NCBI GenBank assembly: GCA_029448655.1 | Contig: JACCLO010000004.1 | Location: 4,960,001 to 5,024,000 of the forward strand | DNA from: Wolfiporia cocos | Taxonomy: Eukaryota > Basidiomycota > Agaricomycetes > Polyporales > Phaeolaceae | Reading direction: 5' to 3' | Length of the DNA stretch: 64,000 nt | In this document: positions 1 to 9,416 of the stretch, piece after piece | Numbering within the stretch: position 1 is the first letter of the stretch | How the letters are laid out: each line of letters starts with the position of its first letter | Position numbers and translations under genes: made by a program | Notes under the pieces: generated by a model | What the model saw: only the letters and a program-made list of their open reading frames with translations | Database searches by the model: none | What the model was told of the DNA's origin: nothing

Positions 1-1997
1 CTTAGGCTTCAAGATGATAGTGCTTCGAGTTTCATCGGGAGTTGATAGGACGGTCTGAGCCGAGGAGTACGCCACAGATGCCATACAAAGGTCAGACGCC
101 CATCATCGGATAATCAGACGCTCTCCTGCTTAGCGCTGAACCCTTGGAACAGGCTCGCGAAACGATGCCGCACCCTTGGACTCTGGGTATTTTTGAGGCT
201 GTAACAACTCTGATGTGTTGCTCTCCTGCATCCTGCTTGTGCTGGTACCTAGCAGGCTCTGGGACCTGCGTTTGACCTCGATAATAGCTCACGGATTATT
301 GCATTGCTTTTGGGACTACTACTCGTCGCACGTCTAGGCTGCCTTGTTGGATAATTCCTGAAAGGAAGTGCGACACGCCATCCTGACAAGTCATGATTGT
401 GACTGTTAACTCGGACTTGCCCAAGCATGGATGGTAGTATTCAGGCTATAGCTGAATTTCGGTGGACACAAAAACTGATAATAGTACCAGTGCTGGTATT
501 ATTGTGCGTTCATAGCTCTGCAGTGCAGCTGGTTGGGGGTGCATATGCAATGCGTCCTGCGCAACGTTCTTCTCTGGTATGTCGTATGATCGAATACTGC
601 GTTGACAAAGCTGCCAGTACTTTTGTCCCTGCCTGTGCTCTGTAGACAGCTATTTTGATGCGTCTCACTGTGGCGGAACATCTGTCGAGTTTGGGAAAGG
701 TTCGTGGAGCCTACAGCGTCTTGTCACGGAGCAGCTATGTTCACACTAGTATTTCAGCTCGGATATAGGATTAATCAGCCTCTTACTCGCCTATCCTTAT
801 GACTGCACTGCCTCAAGCGGTGCGTTCAATCTTCAGTATCACGGGGTAAGCGTGCCGTCATGGGTAGTCGCAGGGCTGTATGGTCTCTTGTTTCAAATCC
901 GCAAATTGTCCGCAAATTGCGGCAGACGTCCTAGATTGAAAGCGAATCGTGATGATGCCGCGCATATGTTTGACTGTAATGTCAGCAACTCAACCACTCA
1001 TGTTCCGTCCTGCGGCGGAGCCTGGATCACCGTTAGAGCCCTCTCATTGAAGGGGTCCTTATCATGTTGAGTGCTCACTTATCATGTTGAGTGCGCACGA
1101 AAGTAGGCGCAGGTGGCATTCTCGTGCTCTGATGCTAGCAGAAATCTGACGAGCTGTTCTCAGGACGATGATCAGATACATATATGTGGACTCCATGGCA
1201 TTTCCCACCTACGCATTGCTGACCAGTTGATCCCTTTTACCAACTTCCATGATATCTCTCAGAAATATGCATCACGTATTTGGGCATCTATGAGATTTGG
1301 TCAGAGGTCTGATTCTGGCGGATGCTGCCCGATGTGTCCATGCATGCTGTGTCCATGCATGCTGCTGCTATGCGTTGATATTCTTTCATTCAGTTCGTAG
1401 CTACGCGCGTCGCAGTACGCTGCATATCGGGTCGCGCGGTGGCGAGGGTACGCGTAAATAGGTCGACCAGCAATGATACGTGTGTATAGATAAGTCCATG
1501 TTCAATCGATCACTTATCGCCTTGGCCGTGAACTCGTCTTCCCATTCTTGACTGAGCTTGTGTAGTCCACATCCGGCTCCAAAAAGCTACAAGGCGACTA
1601 TGATTTTGTCGGACATCACTTGGAGCATTGTATGCTATTAATTACATCTCATCGTGGGGCCGAGAATGATTACTTGTGGCTAAAAGCTGCTCACAATTGA
1701 CGTTTTGCATGTCAGAAAGGCAATATTTCTTCTGGTGATCCAGTATACGAAAGGTCAACATATGTAAAGGTGTACTTCGAACAAGGCAGTCAACAATGGA
1801 AGTCATTTTTCCTGGAAATGATGTGTTCCTTGTCAGAAGGCACAATTCTTGAGCAAGAGGCGGCTCGTAGTCGCAACATGGGAAAGCACTAACAGATCCT
1901 CTTCTTTGTCCTGACCTTACTGAGAATATGGTGGCGCAGGTTGATCCCTGTGGAGAAAGATAGGCGTTGTATTGTCTAATTACAAGAGATATGATGC
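1..1997. other. Gene-poor stretch, no supported gene
   Basis: Only short open frames without recognisable domains are present. The visible structure is two small tandem duplications: a 20-bp unit at 1058-1077 repeated at 1078-1097 with one or two differences, and a 15-bp unit at 1335-1349 repeated exactly at 1350-1364. A decayed or non-coding flank of the GTPase cluster is the simplest reading. Confidence 0.5.
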
Positions 1998-2897
1998 TCA
2001 CCCGGTTAGATTCAATTTCTTTTGCACCGTTGCATGCATTGTCCGCAGAAGTTTGACCTCGTCGATGGCCCCGGGAGCCTGCTGCCCCCGCACCAGTCGC
2101 AACAATTTGGTTCTGTCAACGCAGAACACTGGCTGTAGCCTCAAGCCTGCCCGACCAAGGTTATACGCCACGGATACGTTTGTATCCAGGATATATCTGG
2201 TGCGAGCCTCCCTTCTCATCCCCTCCCCGTCTATATCGTCTTCCTCGGCAGCATACTCGAGCGTCTCTTCTATGATATTTTGGATGTGGATTTGTGACTT
2301 CGACCGCACAATGAAAGACGGGATGCCGAAATGAGCGCAATGTTTCAAAATGGCAATATCTGTTGCAAAGAAGCGAGTGTCGAAAAGGACGATGATGCAA
2401 TCAAAGATGTAGAGCCCCTGATTGTTGAAGTACTCCCAATCCGCAACCTCCAGTGTACCCGCACCTGGTATATCGTACCAGACGTATGGTCTGGTGCCAT
2501 CAGGATTGGGATCTACATACCGATGGGCGTCGGTAGTTGTCTCGGCGACGCCGGTTGGGGCTACGAGTGGGTCATCGGGATTGCTCCTCAATCCACGTAC
2601 GGCGTTGATGAAGCTCGACTTCCCGGTACCACTTACACCTGCAATAGCAATGTGATACTTTCCATCTTCATATTTGTGCCTCGCCTTCGCGGTCTCTCTC
2701 TCTTGCGAAGTAGGTGTTACCACGGGTTTGAGTCCTAGTTTGAGCCTGTCTTCCAACTCCTTCCTAAGATGATCCAATTCGCGTCGCTCTGCAGCGGTCA
2801 GGTCTAACTTTCTTTCGGGCTATAATTTCAGTCAGCTAGATTATAGACGTAATTGACACAGTATATCCACCTCTGCCTTGGATTGTTCGCCGCCCAT
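1998..2897 (-). CDS. IRG-like GTPase, copy 1 (myristoylation-type N-terminus)
   Basis: This is a 282-aa P-loop GTPase of the immunity-related GTPase (IRG) type. Exon 1 (2871-2897) encodes only MGGEQSKAE, a 51-nt intron (2820-2870) follows, and exon 2 runs 2819-1998; the frame is continuous across the junction. Motifs seen are G1 GVSGTGKSS (about residues 70-78), a GVAETT switch segment, G3 DIPGAGT (about 125) and VRSKS at the G4 position (about 180). G4 lacks the Asp of NKxD/TKxD. Gly2 with Ser6 and Lys7 fits an N-myristoylation consensus. The order GVxET, then D(I/L)PG, then VR(S/T)K matches the IRG layout as I know it. Four paralogues lie within 28 kb. The biological role is not known from sequence; a membrane-associated GTPase is an inference. 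Confidence 0.82.
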
Positions 2898-4232
2898 GAT
2901 GCAAATGTTTTGACAAGACTAGCTCCTGTCAACGGGTGATCTGGTGTTGAAGCAGACGTACTCGGTAAGATACTAGTCGTAACCTACACTAAATGCACGT
3001 ACATCGCTTTGAAGAGGAGTGCAGGCTGACAGGACCGGGATGGCTTTGCGAATTATAGCGATCCATCCGATCTCGAGCGCTCAGTAATGTACCACGAGCT
3101 AGCTGCGAGGTGATAAAGTTCTCTGCAGGTTGAGCTTTCCAGTAGAATTGACCGCTGCTGGCCGTTATCTCGATGGACTATCAGAACCTCTGCCTCAACA
3201 TTAGTGCAATTCACATGCCATAGAATCATTGCCTGCGCTCGCACGACCAGCCACATGAGGTGCGCAGTCATTGAAGTAATTATTCGGAGGCTTACACACA
3301 GTATCCAGCTCTTTGTTCAGTAGACATAAGGCCATTATCCGGTGGGTGTGGCTGGAAACTCAGGCGGGTGGTGTGAACGAAACACTTGAGGCGGAATCGA
3401 ATCTACATTTCACCTGAGCGGACGTCACTATCCGTAATATCAGACCGCACTTATCGAAGTTGATCTTTATCCACGCCAAGTCTGGTATTGTGATACGCTG
3501 TTCGGTGGTACACGTCGCTACAAAATTTGAATACATATACATCGAAAATAATTCACCCAAGTGAAGTTGTTCACTTCAGCAACATCGCCGTCACTGAACA
3601 AGGTCCGATAATCGACACGTTGAGGGGCACTGGATCAGTATGCCCTAAAGCGACTGAATACGATTCTAGACCAAGTAGATGAGCTTCTCGCTGTGATGAT
3701 GCAGAAGGTCCGGATATCAGGGAACGACGATCAAATCAGAAACCCCAGAGACAGACTGAAGTTCAAAAACTTACAGACAGGCGAGAATGATTGACGTTAA
3801 CTATTCGCATCTATTTGGTCCCTGAATATATCCGTCATCCACCGCTACGGATTACAATGCCCAGCTCACAGTAGCTGCTTGTCTCCGGCCGAGAAGGCGA
3901 TAGAAAATTTCATTGGTTTGTGGATTGTGCAAATAACCCATATCTTTGTATGTAGCAAGTCTCCAAACCGAAGTTCCAGATCTCACGAGGCATTCATGTG
4001 CATGCACGGACAATCACCAGCAGATATTCCGGGATGCATTACGTACTCGAGCTACAGGACGTGCTCGGATCATATGCTGACTCAACAACTGTTCCCTGCT
4101 GATTTGAGGTGGTGGCCGTTTCCTCATGTACACCTGAGCAATGCGTTGAACACATTGGCACGACAGGGGCTTCATCGCCATATCTTCCAAAAAGACGGTC
4201 AGTAAATTGAGGATAACCGGATAAGGGAACGA
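2898..4232. other. Intergenic region between IRG-like copies 1 and 2
   Basis: No gene is supported here. An open frame of 108 codons at 3879-4205 (+) has no recognisable domain, no codon-usage signal I can defend and no intron-exon structure. The region probably holds the copy 1 promoter and the copy 2 3' flank. Confidence 0.4.
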
Positions 4233-5249
4233 CTACCTCTGAAGTACAGCATTGAACAGATCAGAGATAAGTTCAAGCTCGTGGATAAGTAATTTGTTCT
4301 TCAACTCCACTTCGTCGTCGACCTGCAGTCCGTTGAGAATCGACCTAAGTCTATCGCTCCTCGCAATCTGCGTTAAATTGGACCTATCGATGAGGTATAC
4401 CCTCTGTCCTTGAAGCCCCGCTTTCTGCAGGTTGCGCTGCACACTGCCCTTCGTTTGCTCGATGTACTCTGTGCGAGCACGCTCCACCAGAGGTGCATCG
4501 CGCCCCTCGTCCAGACCCTCCTGCTCTTCATCTGTATCCTCTGAGTCAGCGCGAAGATCGGAGACGATGTTCCGGATGTGCAGAGTTGACTTCGAGCGTA
4601 CGATGAACGTAGGGATATTGTATGCCGCGCAATTATTCAAGATCGCGACGTCGGACTGAAGGAAGCGATTGTCGATGAGGATGATGATGGCATCGAAGAT
4701 GTACAATCCATGTTCGTCAAAATATATCCAATCTGGTTTGTTGAGAGTACCTGCTCCGGGAATGTCGTACCAGACAATCGGAACCTGTGCCTCGTCATCC
4801 TTATAGCGCGCAGTCACAGACGTGGTCTCAACTACACCGGTGCGCGCCTTCTGTAAATCGCTCCCGCCACCCAAGAGCTGACGGAGGACGTTGATGAGCG
4901 ACGACTTTCCAGCGCCTGATACTCCAGTGACTGCGATGTGCGGCAATCCTTCCTGATAATCAAGACGACGCTTAGTCGCGGCAATTTCATCGGGGCTACG
5001 ATGAATGATGGGCCTGATTCCCTCTCGGAAATCGCGCTCGATCTCCTCTTTTGCCTGCCTGAGAATCGGTCCCTCTCTTTGTGCGTGCATCACAGCACCA
5101 GTAGACACCACGGTCCTATCCGGAACACAGGTTATGGCTATGAGGTGCACTATGGCTTGCACGATCTGTTCAAGCGTTGAAGTGATCTGAGAGCGAATGC
5201 GCGATTTTGTTTCCGTGATCGGTTTGGGTATGATGGGATCGCTTGACAT
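4233..5249 (-). CDS. IRG-like GTPase, copy 2
   Basis: Single-exon gene of 338 aa starting at the ATG at 5249 (MSSDPI...). The frame stays open to 5309, so a start 20 codons further upstream cannot be excluded. An N-terminal stretch of about 60 residues contains a mostly hydrophobic helix-like segment (about 23-42). G1 GVSGAGKSS lies near residues 109-117, followed by GVVETT, DIPGAGT and VRSKS at G4, again without the G4 Asp. A charged, acidic loop (DSEDTDEEQE) precedes the C-terminal helical part. Spacing of motifs and the phrase HIRNIV after G4 match the other copies. Unlike copies 1, 4 and 5 it has no MGxxxS start, so membrane targeting, if any, must differ. Confidence 0.82.
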   Translation of the reverse strand: MSSDPIIPKPITETKSRIRSQITSTLEQIVQAIVHLIAITCVPDRTVVSTGAVMHAQREGPILRQAKEEIERDFREGIRPIIHRSPDEIAATKRRLDYQEGLPHIAVTGVSGAGKSSLINVLRQLLGGGSDLQKARTGVVETTSVTARYKDDEAQVPIVWYDIPGAGTLNKPDWIYFDEHGLYIFDAIIILIDNRFLQSDVAILNNCAAYNIPTFIVRSKSTLHIRNIVSDLRADSEDTDEEQEGLDEGRDAPLVERARTEYIEQTKGSVQRNLQKAGLQGQRVYLIDRSNLTQIARSDRLRSILNGLQVDDEVELKNKLLIHELELISDLFNAVLQR

Positions 5250-6060
5250 TGTGAGAAGCCGAGTTGAACGACCAGACAAGATATGTTCTACAATCGTGTT
5301 GAGTATCAAGTTTATAGATTGCTTTCACGAGACGATCAACGTGCCTAGGTGATTACTCAATGGATGGGCTGATAAAGAGAGGACAGATGGGGGCGAAGCG
5401 CGAGCAGTACGGCCTTTGTAGCACACTCTTCGAGTATCGTGGATTGTAAGAGCGCGACGTGCCTCCAAGTTATATGTCCGCTAGAAACTGGTACGAACTC
5501 GTTCCAGCCGAATAAAGCTGTAGCGTCGTATTTGATACATTTGACATGTTACCGGAAGACCTTATGCTCGTGAGTATGAACCTTGTTACGGGACAATTAC
5601 CCTCGAACGTGTCTGGAATGAAGTGCTTATAGCTTCTGTGAGAGAAACAAGCCCAGTGAGCTGAGACAGCGCGCGTCAGATAAAGTTTAGATGGCCACTC
5701 GCATTCAGTGAAGCATGCGAAAAGGATGCAAAGAATGCGTGTTTGACAGCTGTGATACTGGTTCCATAGCCTCGTTGAGCTATTTTCTGGAACGCCATGC
5801 CCGTGTTGGGGATGGAAGCTGTCCACACTGTGAACCCGTGGAATGATGTTGCGGACTACGGCTCCAATGGTGTCGCGCTCAAGTATCTCATCATGGTGAA
5901 GGCTGCGATAGCGATATTGTACATCGAGTCCTATCAGAACAGTTGGGGTATTCAAGACGCATACGGTCGCGGTGCGCAATATTATGTAATGAGCTGAAGA
6001 AACACCGTATACCATATCGAGAAGGTCAGACGCCTATCAGCCACAATTACAATCTCGGTT
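5250..6060. other. Intergenic, no supported gene
   Basis: A 181-codon open frame on the minus strand (5470-6015) and a 66-codon frame on the plus strand (5797-5997) overlap each other and have no recognisable domain. I cannot choose between them and support neither. The inverted-end element begins right after this interval. Confidence 0.35.
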
Positions 6061-6153
6061 CCAGACCTTATACCTCACGTGGCACCTGCAGCCCGGACAT
6101 GTCCGGGCGGAGTGCGAAAAACATATTGCAGGTGCCACTGGTATAAGGTCTGG
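6061..6153. repeat. Foldback hairpin in the left inverted end
   Basis: CCAGACCTTATACC at 6061-6074 is the exact complement of 6140-6153. The next 10-11 bases inward (TGGCACCTGCA) also pair across the loop, giving arms of about 25 bp. The loop itself contains the palindrome CCCGGACATGTCCGGG. The right end of the composite (about 15790-15836) has its own smaller palindromes but not this long foldback. Confidence 0.75.
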
Positions 6154-6420
6154 TGGGTTTCGTCAGGGCGGGTGTAGGTGACCCCGTCTCGGGACCGCGA
6201 TGCTACAGCGCGCGACGCGTCGCACTCGATGAGCTCACAAACGCACGCGAAGCGTAGCTGGCCGCGTCTATGCCGTACTGCACCATCTTATCACTTTAAA
6301 TCATAATGTCTGAGCTTAACAACGACAATCACGACTTTGTGACACAAGCAACAAACTAGCACTCAGCGGGGGAAGGGGGCTCGCTCAAAGGCGCCTTCCT
6401 GGTCCTGCGAACACTAGCCG

Positions 6421-6793
6421 TGACACAAGCAACACTTCAAGCAACGACTCAGGGGATTGTTACTCGCGTTTCAGCGCAATCCTAGTCTGAGGCTACTCAA
6501 GGCGTATAAGGCCAAGACGAGTCTGGGGTGCTACCCTGCTCGTCGGCCAGTATATATGCTATTCTACTGTTTGTACACTGTTTGGCTACTGTACAGTTAT
6601 TACGTAAGCTGAGAGTCCGATATTATGGTAAACCCTATAATGGGTGTAAGTACACGGCACAGAGTGTCCAGGGGGCTGGTAACACGTGATAGGGTGTTCG
6701 GGGTCTTGCACGTGACTGCTTAGGCGCGCGCTTAGATAAGATAAGGGTTCAGGCTCTAGTCACTAGCTAGGCGAAAGAAATCGGCTTGTGACA
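6421..6793 (-). repeat. 3' LTR of the Gypsy element
   Basis: 373 bp, identical by eye to 14152-14524. On the plus strand it starts TGACACAAGC and ends CTTGTGACA. The pol frame runs into it and stops at 6756. Confidence 0.93.
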
Positions 6794-9416
6794 GTACCCC
6801 CTCTTCTAGCTGCGTGTCCCCGCGCCCAGCAATTACTTTGCAGAAGTTTTGGTCAACGTGACATGGGTGGTCGTGTTCGTGTTTTTGACAGATGTGTGGG
6901 TTTGCCATTTGTATGGTATACTGTACGGGATAGATCCAGCCCGGGTTGTTGGGTATCGTGGATTCTATGCATTGTCCCACTTGTATTCCATATTGTACTA
7001 CACGGCTTTTGGGATTACAAAACCAGAAGTTCCTGGCGACGAGTTGTTTTGGGTAGATATAGAAGGGAATTTTCGCGTCCTTCAGTAATTCGATATCTAC
7101 GTCGTCGTGGATGATGAACTCGTTCGGGTTTTGTCTGAGTCCCATGGCGATGGCTTTCTTCTCGAAGTCCTCCCACTCCGGGTCCCATTCAGTGTGTCTG
7201 TTTTTCCACTGGTGGCCTGGAGCGGTTGGTCTTTCTTCGAAGTATTTGGTTACCAAATCCTGCCAGGGAGTCAATCCGCGTTTTCTTTCCCATGTCGTCG
7301 TCCCATCAGACCATTCAACTTCCAGCTCGACTCGCCCTCGGTCTTCCCTGGATGCGAGGATCCTGAGAGGCCTGCGAGCGTCATTGCTTTCCGTCTGTTC
7401 GTTGTGGTCCTGATTGGGGAAAGCCGGAGCATGATACGGTAGCAGTAGGACTTCGTTAAATACGGGGTATATGCCTCGCATGTCTGCGGGCAAGTCCAGT
7501 TCGTATGCTCCATGTCCGACTTTCTTGGTGACTTTGTATGGACCGTACCACTTTGAATCGAGTTTCTTCGTAGGGTTTCCCATGTTGATGTTTCGCCCAT
7601 CGACCCAAACCATGTCCCCTTCGTTGTATTCGTGGGGGTTGGTTCGTTTCCGGTCGTAGTATTCTTTCATACGAAGTTTGGCTTTCTCGAGATTCTTTGA
7701 AGCGGTTTGGCTGACCTCATGCATGTGTTCGACCCAGTCCTCGGCTGTTCCCACCCCCTCTTCCAGCTCTGGTGCCTCCACGCCTGTAAATGGGTGGTAT
7801 CCGTGAGTAAGGTAAAAGGGGCTGTAGCCCGTGCTACTATGTACATGACACTTGTACGCAAATGCTGCTAGCGGGAGTAAGTCCGGCCAGTTGGTATGGG
7901 TGTCGTTAATAAATAATCGTAGGTACACCTCCAGTTCCTGGTTCATTCGCTCCGTCTGCCCGTCTGTCTGTGGGTGGAACGCGGTACTGGGGTTTCCCTC
8001 GATGCCTAATCTACGGTATACATCTTTGATGAAGTCCGATACAAACTGTGGTCCTCTGTCGCTAAATACTTTCTTTGGTAGTCCGTGTTGTGCGTATACT
8101 TTATCTACAAATATGTTGGCCCAACCTTCGGCAGTAAGCCTGGTTGTGGTTGGGACTGCGATATAGTCCTTGGATTTCATATCTACAACTACAATAATAG
8201 CGTCCCGACCCTTGGATACCGGGAGTCCCGTGATCATATCGACGGAAATGTTCTCCCAGTTGTGTGTGGGTGTTGGATTCGGGTTCAGTGGTGCGGCTCT
8301 CTTCGAGCGGTCTGGCTTGGCTCTTTGGCACTTGATACATGCCTTGACGTACTGGCGGATGTCGTTTCGCATCTTTGGCCACCAGTATGATCGATGAGCG
8401 GCGGTGTACGTGTTTTCAGTGCCGGGATGTCCTGCCGAGACCGTGTCGTGGAATGACGAAATGATTTTTCCGATTAATTCCTCGTCTCTCGGAATGATCA
8501 GCTTCCCCCTCCTGTAGCGTAGGCCGTCCTCGGCCATTTCCACTGATCCTTCTACTACCTCCTTGTCGTAGAGAGCGGCTTCCGCTTTGACCCTTTCTTT
8601 TACCTCCTCGTGGGTGATCCCGTGAGGTAAGGTATAGAATGAGGATCTCAGCCTTTCTGCGCTGTCTTTGGCGAAGAGGTGCTCCTTCAAGACGATCTGT
8701 CCTTCGAGGTGATCCTTGTTGTCGTCGTGATCGCCTCTTCGGGATAGGCCGTCTGCCCTTCCATTGGTCTTCCCGGGGATGTGCACGAGTTGTAGGTCAT
8801 ACTCGGCGAGTTCCGTCATCCACCGGGCTTGTCGTGGATTAATCTTTTGTGGGGTCTTAAAGTATTCTAAATTCTTATGGTCCGTTAGTACTTCTACAGG
8901 GTGTTTTGCACCCATTACAAAATGCCGCCATTCGTCTAGGGCGCGCATTATGGCCAGTAGTTCGCGATCGTAAATCTCGTAGTTTCGTTCTGCCGGTAGT
9001 AGCGTCTTTGAGTGGTACGCTATGGGTTTCCAGATGCCGTCTTGATTCTGCATGAGGCAGGCTCCAGTTGCGAAGTCTGAAGAGTCTGCTTCGATGCGGA
9101 ATGGATCGTCATCGTTTGGTATCCCTAGTACAGGTGCTGTGACGAAGATATTTTTTAACTTGTCGAAGCATTCCTGTTCTGTCACGCCCCATTGCCATTC
9201 TCCATCCTTGGATTGATAAGGGGGCGTGCTACCGTTGAGAACTTGGGTATGAATCTCCAGTAGAAGTTGGCAAATCCTATGCAGGATTGTACTTCTTTCT
9301 TGTTCCGAGGTGCCGGCCATTCGGCTACTGCGGCGACCTTCGCGGGGTCCATACGGATTTCCCCGTGAGAGATTATGTGCCCTAGGTACTCTACTTCGGA
9401 TTTCTCGAACTCGCAC
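6756..9416 (-). CDS. Gypsy pol, 3' half: RNase H, integrase, chromodomain-like tail
   Basis: This 886-codon open frame overlaps the upstream gag-pol frame; only the part from about 9240 downward reads as pol. RNase H follows (IEADSSDFATGACL, YEIYDRELLAI). Integrase has an HHCC zinc finger (H..H, then CIKC; about residues 328-365) and a DDE core (VDMITG, FSDRGPQF and the Glu in DGQTERMNQ). A C-terminal segment with VELEVEWSDG and TTWER resembles a degenerate chromodomain. The last 12 codons and the stop lie inside the 3' LTR. It is one frame off relative to the RT-coding frame, so RT and RNase H-integrase are not translated together in this copy unless ribosomes shift frame. Confidence 0.85.
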   Translation of the reverse strand: MRVREIRSRVPRAHNLSRGNPYGPREGRRSSRMAGTSEQERSTILHRICQLLLEIHTQVLNGSTPPYQSKDGEWQWGVTEQECFDKLKNIFVTAPVLGIPNDDDPFRIEADSSDFATGACLMQNQDGIWKPIAYHSKTLLPAERNYEIYDRELLAIMRALDEWRHFVMGAKHPVEVLTDHKNLEYFKTPQKINPRQARWMTELAEYDLQLVHIPGKTNGRADGLSRRGDHDDNKDHLEGQIVLKEHLFAKDSAERLRSSFYTLPHGITHEEVKERVKAEAALYDKEVVEGSVEMAEDGLRYRRGKLIIPRDEELIGKIISSFHDTVSAGHPGTENTYTAAHRSYWWPKMRNDIRQYVKACIKCQRAKPDRSKRAAPLNPNPTPTHNWENISVDMITGLPVSKGRDAIIVVVDMKSKDYIAVPTTTRLTAEGWANIFVDKVYAQHGLPKKVFSDRGPQFVSDFIKDVYRRLGIEGNPSTAFHPQTDGQTERMNQELEVYLRLFINDTHTNWPDLLPLAAFAYKCHVHSSTGYSPFYLTHGYHPFTGVEAPELEEGVGTAEDWVEHMHEVSQTASKNLEKAKLRMKEYYDRKRTNPHEYNEGDMVWVDGRNINMGNPTKKLDSKWYGPYKVTKKVGHGAYELDLPADMRGIYPVFNEVLLLPYHAPAFPNQDHNEQTESNDARRPLRILASREDRGRVELEVEWSDGTTTWERKRGLTPWQDLVTKYFEERPTAPGHQWKNRHTEWDPEWEDFEKKAIAMGLRQNPNEFIIHDDVDIELLKDAKIPFYIYPKQLVARNFWFCNPKSRVVQYGIQVGQCIESTIPNNPGWIYPVQYTIQMANPHICQKHEHDHPCHVDQNFCKVIAGRGDTQLEEGVLSQADFFRLASD
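6797..6807 (-). promoter_or_regulatory. Polypurine tract of the Gypsy element
   Basis: AGAAGAGGGGG on the minus strand, three bases before the 3' LTR. This is the expected position for plus-strand DNA priming. Confidence 0.7.

Noticed and set aside
5470..6015. 181-codon minus-strand frame
   Set aside because: No recognisable domain and it overlaps an equally plausible plus-strand frame next to a transposon end.
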